Source: Acidobacteriota bacterium
GTDB taxonomy: Bacteria; Acidobacteriota; Terriglobia; Bryobacterales; Bryobacteraceae
Direction: 5' to 3'
Length of the DNA: 46,356 nucleotides
Assembly (NCBI GenBank): GCA_026394015.1
Contig: JAPKZA010000285.1
Coordinates: 1 to 46,356, forward strand
The notes beneath the pieces were generated by a model. That model was not told the DNA's origin, did no database searches, and saw nothing but the letters and a program-made list of their open reading frames with translations. Below are positions 17,771 through 24,497 of the stretch, in pieces. The position numbers and the translations under genes are program-made. Position 1 is the stretch's first letter. Each line of letters opens with the position of its first letter.

Positions 17771-18211
17771 CTAAGTACGCGGAGCGGTAACAGATAAGCC
17801 CTCACCAACGGAGGCACCGGCGATCATTTCGGCGCTGATGGCGCGCAGCAGGGTTTGCCAGGCGGTGCGAGTAGCCGGGGAGCAGCCGCCTTCGAGGGCC
17901 CGGGTAATCGCCCAGATCAGCGATTGTTCCACCAGTTCATAGTGACGGGGTAGCACGCCGTAATCCGCATGCTGCTGGCCCAGATTGCGCAGCTTGGGCA
18001 GCAAGGGCTCGAGATTGTCCAGGCTGTCGACGGCTACCTGAAGAGTAGCGACCAGCTTCGCCGCCTGATCCTTCATGGGCGCTTTGAACAGAGGCCTGAG
18101 GGAGGGGTCGAGTTCGAAGAGCTTGCCGTAGAACAACATCACCATCGGCTGAGCGACGTCCTGGATGGCCTCGAAACTATTCCGGATTAACTGCTTTTCT
18201 TCGCGCGTCAC
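17771..18211 (-). CDS. Single-domain globin (flavohaemoglobin/Vitreoscilla-type)
   Basis: A 146-residue haem-binding globin with no attached domain. The key residues align with flavohaemoglobin globin domains: TyrB10 = Tyr28 (VMLFYGKLFELDPSLRPLF), GlnE7 = Gln49 (MKDQAAKLV) and proximal HisF8 = His81 (LGQQHADYGVLPRHYELV). The Tyr/Gln distal pair typically stabilises bound O2 and supports NO dioxygenation or O2 binding, but no reductase domain is present. The GTG start at 18211 overlaps the stop of the upstream kinase gene in GTGA, so it is translated with that kinase, and the second sigma factor starts 33 nt after it. This placement suggests haem-based sensing or gas scavenging within the signalling operon, which is inference. 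Confidence 0.88.
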   Translation of the reverse strand: MTREEKQLIRNSFEAIQDVAQPMVMLFYGKLFELDPSLRPLFKAPMKDQAAKLVATLQVAVDSLDNLEPLLPKLRNLGQQHADYGVLPRHYELVEQSLIWAITRALEGGCSPATRTAWQTLLRAISAEMIAGASVGEGLSVTAPRT

Positions 18212-20910
18212 TCGATCGTTGCTCCTGCCTTCTTCGCCATTTTCAGAAAGCGTTGATAGTCTTTTTCAAAGTTCGACTGAAAACCCGGTTTCCCGCGCAC
18301 CAACTGCCACGCGGCCTGGACCTCGGCGGCGCGAGAGATGACCTGAGGACGAGGCAGCCCGGGGCCGGCGAGCCCGATTTCAAACTTCGCCAGCGCGGTT
18401 TTCGCCTTGGTGAAATTGGCGGTAAAGGTGCCCGGCTTCTCGCTGGCGACGAGCTCGTCGAGTTCGGCTTCTACGGCAGAGGGAGAAGCTCCCGTCTGGC
18501 GATCATAGATACCGATGCGAGCGAGCGTGTCCTGCAGCAGACGGACGCTGCCGCCTTGCTGCATCTTGACCAGTTCGCGCATGTGCGGAAGCGATTGGTG
18601 CCAAATGGCGGCACCAGCGGCGGCCTTGCCGTTGTCCCGCAGCGCATCACCGTACTGCCGCAAGCTATAAGCGTAGTTGAGCCGGATGAAGTTGTTGCGC
18701 TGGTCGGCGGCCAGCGCCTTTTCCAGAACCTCGATGGCTTCGCGGAACCGGAGCACTTGGGCGGGACCGTCCGTGACCACCGCCACCCGCATCCGCGCGA
18801 TGCCGAGGTCGCCAAGAGCCCGTTTGTCGTCCGGATCCACCGCCACCAACTTTTCAGCGATCGCTACCATTTGACGATATGCGGCGGCGGACTTGTCTCG
18901 ATTCCCGAGGCTAGGAAGGGTGGGGCTGCCTTCCACATCGCCAACATGGCTCCATGCCAGCATCAATTCATGCTTGGTGCGCTTGTTGTTCGGATCCTTC
19001 TCCACCGCTTCGGTAAGGGCAATCACGCCCTTGGTGTATTGGTCACGAGCGTCTTGCAGCTTGCCTTGCCGAGCCAGCGCCATGCCGACGCCAGCCGAGG
19101 CCGCGGCCAGAGACATTTTCCATTCGACGTTGTCCGGCTCGACCATGGAGAGGGAGCGGTACATCTGCTCGGCTTGCTGGGCGCTCGATAACGATGCATC
19201 GATCTTGTCGAGCAAGCGCTCGTTCCGGCTGGCGGCAAGTTCGGCCCCGGCGAGCAGGGCGAGCACTTTGCGGTCGCCGCCTTCTTCGAGCAGTTTGCGG
19301 ATTCGTCGAATGGCTTCGTCGAAGTGCTTCTGAGCGTCGGGAAGTTTGCTCGTGTAGTGCGCCACGTCGCCGCGATGGCGAATGGCTTCGGCGGCGATGG
19401 CGGCGCCATCCCGATCCCCGGCGGCGTCTCCCAACTCAGCGGCGCGAGTGTAGCTTTTCTCCGCACCCTGGGTGTCGCCCAGATTGGAGCCGAAGACCCA
19501 GCCTTGCACGTCGCCGATGCGCAGCCAACCGGCGGCGAGATCACGAGCCAGCGTCGGGTCAGATTCGGCGTCGGCCGAAAGGCGATCGAGGTATTCAAGG
19601 CCGGTCGAGACGATCAGCTTGCGGGCGTTGGTCGAGCCGGGCAGGTCGCGGACGGCGTCGTGAACATCGAACACGAAGCGGTTGGCGAGTTGGCGAACCT
19701 CTTGCAGGCGGCTTTCGGCCAAGCGGCGCTGGCGTTCCGCGTAGAGGAGGCCGGCCGAGAGCATGGCGACGACGAGCGAAGTGGCGACCACCAGGCGTTG
19801 GTGACGGTCGACAAATTTTCGGGTGCGATACCAAATCGAATCGGACGCGGCGACGACCGGGCGATTGTCGAGAAAGCGGCGGATATCCTCGGCGAACTGT
19901 TCGACGGTACCGTAGCGGCGGGTCGGCTCCTTGGCCATGGCCCGCATTAGGATATTGTCGAGGTCGCCGCGCAGTTCGGGCTTCACGGCGCTGGGCCGGA
20001 CGGTGGCCGTTTCGCAGATGGCGCGTTCGAGCTCCAGGGGGGTGTACTTGCCGATGCGGTGGGGGCGGGCGCCGGTCAGCAATTCGTAAAGTACAGCACC
20101 GAGCGAGTAGGTATCGCTAGCGACCGTGATGGGCTCGCCGCGCACCTGCTCCGGGCTGGCGTAGTCCGGGGTCATCATGCCCATGCCCTGGGTCATGGTG
20201 TCGGCGGGTTCCAGGGGGTCCGACATCAGCAGCTTGCAGATGCCGAAATCGAGGAGGCGAGGGGTTCCGTTCTCTTCGACCAGGATGTTGCCGGGCTTGA
20301 GATCGCGATGGACGACGAAGCGGCTATGGGCGTAAGTGACGGCGGCGCAGACGGGCAGGAAGAGGCGGAGGCGGTCAGCCGTGGACAGGTTTTTTTGCTG
20401 ACAGAACTGCGTGATGGGGACGCCGGGGATATACTCCATGGCGAAGTACGGTTCGCCGGTTTGGGCGGTGCCCCCATCGAGGAGCCGGGCGATATTGGGA
20501 TGTTCGAGGCTGGCGAGGACCTGGCGTTCGCGCTTGAAACGGGCGAGCAGGAAGTCGGTGTCCATGCCCGGGGTGACGAGTTTGATGGCGACGTCTTTGT
20601 CGTAGACCTCGTCGGTGCGCTTGGCCAGATAGACGGTGCCCATGCCGCCCCGGCCGAGTTCGCGGAGGAGTTCATACGGGCCGACGAAACGGGTGTGAGG
20701 CTTGGCGTCGAGCTCAATGACGGCGCTCTTGACGCTGCCGGCCAGGTTGGACTTGGTTTGGGCGTCGCTGGCGAGCAATCCGACCACCTGCAGGCGCAGT
20801 TCGTCGTCGCCGCCGCACTGCTGGGCCAGGAACGCTTCCCGACTATTAGCGGGTTCGTCGAGGGCGCGATAGAACAGGTCCTCGGCTTGGCGCCAGCGCT
20901 CCGGAGTCAT
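18208..20910 (-). CDS. Transmembrane Ser/Thr protein kinase with TPR-like sensor region
   Basis: A 900-residue Hanks-type kinase. The N-terminal segment (TPERWRQAEDLFYRALDEP) is typical of acidobacterial kinases that pair with ECF factors. Catalytic elements are the G-loop GRGGMGTV (86-93), Lys110 (DVAIKLV), HRDLKPGNIL with Asp203, DFG with Asp221, and DYASPEQ, followed by a complete C-lobe (YELLTGARPH ... DLDNILMRAM). A transmembrane helix (LVVATSLVVAMLSAGLLYA) separates it from an approximately 500-residue extracytoplasmic helical TPR-like region. The lysine and both aspartates have the same residue numbers as in the kinase at 14679-17216, which supports a tandem duplication of the sigma/kinase module. 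It begins 3 nt after the ECF gene and overlaps the globin by 4 nt. Confidence 0.92.
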   Translation of the reverse strand: MTPERWRQAEDLFYRALDEPANSREAFLAQQCGGDDELRLQVVGLLASDAQTKSNLAGSVKSAVIELDAKPHTRFVGPYELLRELGRGGMGTVYLAKRTDEVYDKDVAIKLVTPGMDTDFLLARFKRERQVLASLEHPNIARLLDGGTAQTGEPYFAMEYIPGVPITQFCQQKNLSTADRLRLFLPVCAAVTYAHSRFVVHRDLKPGNILVEENGTPRLLDFGICKLLMSDPLEPADTMTQGMGMMTPDYASPEQVRGEPITVASDTYSLGAVLYELLTGARPHRIGKYTPLELERAICETATVRPSAVKPELRGDLDNILMRAMAKEPTRRYGTVEQFAEDIRRFLDNRPVVAASDSIWYRTRKFVDRHQRLVVATSLVVAMLSAGLLYAERQRRLAESRLQEVRQLANRFVFDVHDAVRDLPGSTNARKLIVSTGLEYLDRLSADAESDPTLARDLAAGWLRIGDVQGWVFGSNLGDTQGAEKSYTRAAELGDAAGDRDGAAIAAEAIRHRGDVAHYTSKLPDAQKHFDEAIRRIRKLLEEGGDRKVLALLAGAELAASRNERLLDKIDASLSSAQQAEQMYRSLSMVEPDNVEWKMSLAAASAGVGMALARQGKLQDARDQYTKGVIALTEAVEKDPNNKRTKHELMLAWSHVGDVEGSPTLPSLGNRDKSAAAYRQMVAIAEKLVAVDPDDKRALGDLGIARMRVAVVTDGPAQVLRFREAIEVLEKALAADQRNNFIRLNYAYSLRQYGDALRDNGKAAAGAAIWHQSLPHMRELVKMQQGGSVRLLQDTLARIGIYDRQTGASPSAVEAELDELVASEKPGTFTANFTKAKTALAKFEIGLAGPGLPRPQVISRAAEVQAAWQLVRGKPGFQSNFEKDYQRFLKMAKKAGATIE

Positions 20911-20913
20911 GAC

Positions 20914-21480
20914 CTAGGCGCTCTCCGTCATGTATTTTTGCAGCCAGGCTTCGGCGAAGCGTTGTTCGCGGCCGACGGTGGCGACGGAGATATTGAGCGC
21001 CTGGGCCGTCTCTTCGATGCTCATGCCGCCGAAGTAGCGGAGTTCGATGACCTTGGCTTTGCGTTCGTCGAAAGCGGCGAGGCCGCCGAGGGCGTCGTCG
21101 AGGGCGATGATCCCGGCGCTGCGTTCCGGGGCGAAGTTGAGCGCTTCATCGAGGGAAGCGGCCCGTTGGCCGCCGCCGCGCTTTTCGGCGACATGGTGGC
21201 GGGCGTGGTCGACCAGGATTTGGCGCATCCGATGGGCGGCGACGCCGAAGAAGTGGGCTCGGCTCTCCCAATCCGGGAGTTCGCCGCCGGCGAGTTTGAG
21301 GTAGGCCTCGTGGACGAGTACGGTCGGTCCGAGGGTTTGGGCGTTGCGTTCGTCGCGGAGATAGTGGGCGGCGAGACGGCGTAGCTCATCGTAAATGAGC
21401 GGGGTGAGGAGGTCGAGAGCGGCTTTGTCGCCGGACTTCCACTGCGCGAGAAGTTGCGTAACCTGTTCTGAACCCGGCAT
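20914..21480 (-). CDS. ECF-type RNA polymerase sigma factor (TIGR02999-like), copy 2
   Basis: 188 residues. Region 2 contains LLTPLIYDELRRLAAHYLRDE, PTVLVHEAYLKL and HFFGVAAHRMRQILVDHARH; region 4 contains RKAKVIELRYFGGMSIEETA and NISVATVGREQRFAEAWL. These are hallmark stretches of the TIGR02999 sigma group. It is first in the long minus-strand run and lies 3 nt ahead of its partner kinase. TATAAT ends 9 nt before the ATG, so the transcript would have a leader of only about 2-3 nt. It may be controlled by phosphorylation by the neighbouring kinase and may direct its own operon; both are inferences from related systems. Confidence 0.92.
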   Translation of the reverse strand: MPGSEQVTQLLAQWKSGDKAALDLLTPLIYDELRRLAAHYLRDERNAQTLGPTVLVHEAYLKLAGGELPDWESRAHFFGVAAHRMRQILVDHARHHVAEKRGGGQRAASLDEALNFAPERSAGIIALDDALGGLAAFDERKAKVIELRYFGGMSIEETAQALNISVATVGREQRFAEAWLQKYMTESA

Positions 21481-21489
21481 TAGCTCTCA

Positions 21490-21495
21490 ATTATA
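21490..21495 (-). promoter_or_regulatory. -10 element (TATAAT) of the sigma/kinase/globin operon
   Basis: A perfect TATAAT on the minus strand ends 9 nt before the ATG at 21480, within a 54-bp divergent gap. No good -35 lies 16-18 bp upstream. The predicted start of transcription is only 2-3 nt before the start codon. A GAGAG between the box and the ATG would then not be transcribed. Confidence 0.5.
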
Positions 21496-21521
21496 GTAGA
21501 GACTTCAACTCGTTTGGTCGA

Positions 21522-21527
21522 TACAAT
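21522..21527 (+). promoter_or_regulatory. -10 element (TACAAT) setting the kinase-FGE start
   Basis: TACAAT ends 7 nt before the in-frame GTG at 21535, placing transcription initiation on or beside that GTG. A longer reading frame from TTG 21514 would include the box within its coding sequence, so GTG 21535 is preferred. The -35 position (GAGACT at 21499-21504, 17-bp spacer) matches TTGACA at only 3 of 6 bases. Confidence 0.45.
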
Positions 21528-21534
21528 AGCTAAG

Positions 21535-23151
21535 GTGAAACTGCCGGCGCGAATTAGCAAATACGAACTCGAACACTTCCTGGGTGGCGGCATGTCCGAG
21601 GTGTATCGGGCGCGCGATACGGTTTTGGGTCGAACGGTAGCTGTCAAGCTCTTGACGACGCAGGCGGCGCAGAACGAAGAGACGCGGGCGCGCTTCTTGC
21701 TGGAAGCGAAGGTGTCGAGCTCGGTGGTGCATGAGAACATCATCACGACTTACGACTACGGCGAAGAGGACGGGATTCCGTTCCTGGTGCTGGAGTATCT
21801 GACGGGGCAGAACTTGAAAGAGGCTCTGTCGGCTGATCCGGAGATGAAGCTAAAGAAGCGAGTCTCGATTGCGTTGCAGATCGCCCGGGCGCTGGAGTAC
21901 GTTCATTCGCGGAAGTTCGTGCATCGCGACGTGAAGCCGGACAACATCCACATTGATGCGCAGGGTCGCGTGAAATTGATGGACTTCGGGATTGTGAAGA
22001 CCGAAGAGGTGACGTTGACGCAGGTCGGGTTTGCGTTGGGTACGCCGCACTACGTGGCTCCGGAGCTGATTCAGGGTTTGCCGGTGACCCCGCTCGTCGA
22101 CGTCTACTCGTTTGGAGTATTGCTTTATGAAGTGCTGACGGGGCGCAAGGCGATCCAGGCGGATACCGTCGAGCGGATCTTCTTTATGATCCTGCACGAG
22201 CCGATTCCGATGGAGCCGATGACGGAAGCCGGCATTCCGGAAGCGCTGCAGGTGATCGTGCGGGGGAGCACGGAGCGAGATCCGGCGAAGCGAACGCAGA
22301 GTATGGCCGAGGTGGCGGCGGCGTTAGAAGATTGGATGTATGAGAATCCGACGCAAAAGGCCGCGCTGCCGACGAAGCGACGCGTTCACTTGGACAGTCG
22401 GATGCTGGCCGGAGCGGTGGCGCTGTCGGCGGTGTGCGCGTTGGGTTTAGGCTATCTTTTGATCAATCGCGGGAAAGCCATTGCGCGGTCGAGCGAGGCG
22501 CAGCGGATCGAGGATCCTGCCGGGGATATGGTGTTGGTCCCCGAGGGTGAGTTTCGGTTCGGGGCGGAAGGAAAGGTCGTTCGGCTGCCGGCGTTTTACA
22601 TTGATGCCGGGGAGGTGACCAACGAGGAGTACGAGGAGTTCTGTCGCGCGACGAAGCGGCCTTTGCCGAAGGATTTCCCCCAAGGACAACCGGGGCTCCC
22701 GGTGGTGAACGTGACGATTGCGGACGCGCAGGCGTTTGCGGCTTGGGCGAAAAAGCGGCTGCCGACCGAGCAGGAATGGGAACGGGCGGCGCGGGGCAGC
22801 GACGGGCGGCGGTTTCCGTGGGGCGAGGAGCCCAAGCGGGACTGGGCGAACGTCGAGGATAACCCGGACGATAGCTGGCATCATTTAGTCTCCGCCGACG
22901 CGTTTCGAAACGGCCGGAGCCCGGTGGGGGCGTTACAGATGATCGGCAACGCCAAGGAGTTCACGGCCGATCGCACCACGCCCACAGTGCTCGCCATCCG
23001 GAGCTATGCGGTGGACGAATCAGCTTGGTATGCGGTGAAGGGCGGTTCGTTCAAGAGCAAGCTGGCCGAGGCGGTAGCGTTTGCCGTGGAGCCGGTCCCG
23101 GCCAGTTACTCCGGACCGGACTTAGGCTTTCGCTGCGCCCGAGATCGCTAA
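21535..23151 (+). CDS. Membrane Ser/Thr kinase fused to an FGE/SUMF1-like domain
   Basis: 538 residues from GTG 21535. The cytoplasmic Hanks kinase has G-loop LGGGMSEVYRA, Lys38 (VAVKLL), HRDVKPDN with Asp132, DFG with Asp150 and a complete C-lobe (YSFGVLLYEVLTGRKA). A transmembrane helix (LAGAVALSAVCALGLGYLLI) leads to an extracytoplasmic formylglycine-generating-enzyme-like domain: MVLVPEGEFRFGAE, YIDAGEVTNEEYEEFC, RLPTEQEWERAARG and GPDLGFRCARD. The last half shows only the final Cys, so the copper-binding Cys pair of true FGEs appears to be missing and the domain is more likely a ligand sensor. Codons are mainly G- or T-ending (gcg, ctg, gtg, ggt), unlike the C-ending neighbours. Its stop overlaps the convergent gene by 4 nt. 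Confidence 0.9.
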   Translation: MKLPARISKYELEHFLGGGMSEVYRARDTVLGRTVAVKLLTTQAAQNEETRARFLLEAKVSSSVVHENIITTYDYGEEDGIPFLVLEYLTGQNLKEALSADPEMKLKKRVSIALQIARALEYVHSRKFVHRDVKPDNIHIDAQGRVKLMDFGIVKTEEVTLTQVGFALGTPHYVAPELIQGLPVTPLVDVYSFGVLLYEVLTGRKAIQADTVERIFFMILHEPIPMEPMTEAGIPEALQVIVRGSTERDPAKRTQSMAEVAAALEDWMYENPTQKAALPTKRRVHLDSRMLAGAVALSAVCALGLGYLLINRGKAIARSSEAQRIEDPAGDMVLVPEGEFRFGAEGKVVRLPAFYIDAGEVTNEEYEEFCRATKRPLPKDFPQGQPGLPVVNVTIADAQAFAAWAKKRLPTEQEWERAARGSDGRRFPWGEEPKRDWANVEDNPDDSWHHLVSADAFRNGRSPVGALQMIGNAKEFTADRTTPTVLAIRSYAVDESAWYAVKGGSFKSKLAEAVAFAVEPVPASYSGPDLGFRCARDR

Positions 23152-24473
23152 ACTTTCTTCGGATCCGGGTGCTGCCAGGGTTTTCGATAGGCCCGCGTCA
23201 ATAGCTTCGTCGCCTCACTATCCCCGGTCACGATGTGTTGCACGGGATCGTACCGCAGCGTCCGCCCCGTCTTCATCGCCAGATTGGCCAGGATGCAGCT
23301 TGCCGACGAGATGAACCCCTGCTCGATATCCGCCACCGGCTTGCTCCGCTTCTCAATCGCCGCCAGCCAATCCTTCATATGCCCGCGAATTGCCGGGGCC
23401 ACGTGCCGCTCCAAATCTTTCTCGGTCTTATCGATCGGATACTCTTCGAGCTCCATCTTCACGTCCCGATGGATCGCCTTCTGCCCCTTGTCGAGCGGCT
23501 CAAAATCGTAGCTCATCACGCTCGCCTTCAGCGTTCCCTTCTCGCCATAGAAGGTCGCCCCCCACGGATACTTCGGGTCCGGCGGATGACCCCAACTCCG
23601 ATGCGTCCAGATCACCTTCACCTCGCCAAAATCGAAGGTCGCTTCCTGCGTATCCGGGATGTTCGCCACACTCCCCGGGTCAATCAGGATTCCCCCCGCC
23701 GACGAGATCTTCACCGGCCAACCCAGATCCATCATCCACCGCACCATATCCAGCATATGAACGCACATGTCGCCCATGATGCCGTTGCCGTATTCTTCGA
23801 ACGCCCGCCACCGCCGCGGATGCTGCAACCCGTTCCAGGGCCGCATCGGTGCCGGGCCGGTCCACATCTCGTAATCCAACTCGCTCGGTACCGCCGGAGT
23901 CGCCGGCCGGTCCTTCGCCCGCATGTGGTAGTAGCAGTACACCTCCACATACGCGATCTTCCCCAACTTACCCGTTTTGATGATCTCGTCCCGCGCCTCA
24001 ATCAAGTGCGGTGTGCTCCGCCGTTGCGTCCCGATCTGCACCACCCGTTTGTACTTCCGCGCCGCGTTCAGCATCGCCAACCCTTCGGTCACGTCCACCG
24101 ACACCGGCTTTTGGCAATAGATATCGACCCCAGACTTACAAGCCTCAAGGAAAGGCAGCGCATGCCAATGGTCCGGCGTCCCGATCAGCACCATGTCCAG
24201 ATCCTTTTCGCGTAACATCTCCTGGTAATTGGCGTACGTGCGCGGACGCTTCTTCGAGACCTGCCGCTGCGCCACCATGTCGGCACAGTTACTCAGCATG
24301 GTCTTATCGACGTCGCACAACGACACAACCTCCACCGGGGCCACCTGAATCAGCCGGAACAGGTCGCTCTTGCCGTACCACCCGGTACCGATGAGCCCCA
24401 CTCGCTTCGGCTTCTCCTGCCCATACGCAGCCAGCGCACCCGCGCTCAAACTAAGGAACTGTCGACGATCCAT
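23148..24473 (-). CDS. Tat-exported Gfo/Idh/MocA-family oxidoreductase
   Basis: 441 residues from ATG 24473; the longer frame up to 24833 runs through the divergent gene and is rejected. The N-terminus DRRQFLSLSAGALAAYG is a twin-arginine-type signal. The Rossmann motif is GLIGTGWYG (26-34), followed by SLCDVD and DMVLIGTPDHWH. The usual EKP motif that places the catalytic Lys near NAD(P) reads QKP (121-123). The C-terminal domain includes GDMCVHMLDMVRWMMDLG. Such exported Gfo/Idh enzymes are thought to oxidise or rearrange sugars or cyclitols in the periplasm with a pre-bound cofactor. It is divergent from PSD1-A across only 24 bp, so the two are probably regulated together. Confidence 0.9.
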   Translation of the reverse strand: MDRRQFLSLSAGALAAYGQEKPKRVGLIGTGWYGKSDLFRLIQVAPVEVVSLCDVDKTMLSNCADMVAQRQVSKKRPRTYANYQEMLREKDLDMVLIGTPDHWHALPFLEACKSGVDIYCQKPVSVDVTEGLAMLNAARKYKRVVQIGTQRRSTPHLIEARDEIIKTGKLGKIAYVEVYCYYHMRAKDRPATPAVPSELDYEMWTGPAPMRPWNGLQHPRRWRAFEEYGNGIMGDMCVHMLDMVRWMMDLGWPVKISSAGGILIDPGSVANIPDTQEATFDFGEVKVIWTHRSWGHPPDPKYPWGATFYGEKGTLKASVMSYDFEPLDKGQKAIHRDVKMELEEYPIDKTEKDLERHVAPAIRGHMKDWLAAIEKRSKPVADIEQGFISSASCILANLAMKTGRTLRYDPVQHIVTGDSEATKLLTRAYRKPWQHPDPKKV

Positions 24474-24480
24474 GCCAAGA

Positions 24481-24488
24481 AGTATAAA
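24481..24488. promoter_or_regulatory. Shared bidirectional -10 element AGTATAAA
   Basis: Read on the minus strand, TATACT (24486-24481) ends 7 nt before the Gfo/Idh ATG. Read on the plus strand, TATAAA (24483-24488) ends 9 nt before the PSD1-A ATG at 24498. The whole divergent gap is 24 bp. A GAGACA (4/6 to TTGACA) lies 17 bp behind the minus-strand -10, inside the PSD1-A coding region. The identical 8-mer recurs at 30702-30709. Confidence 0.5.
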
Positions 24489-24497
24489 CTCAGGATC

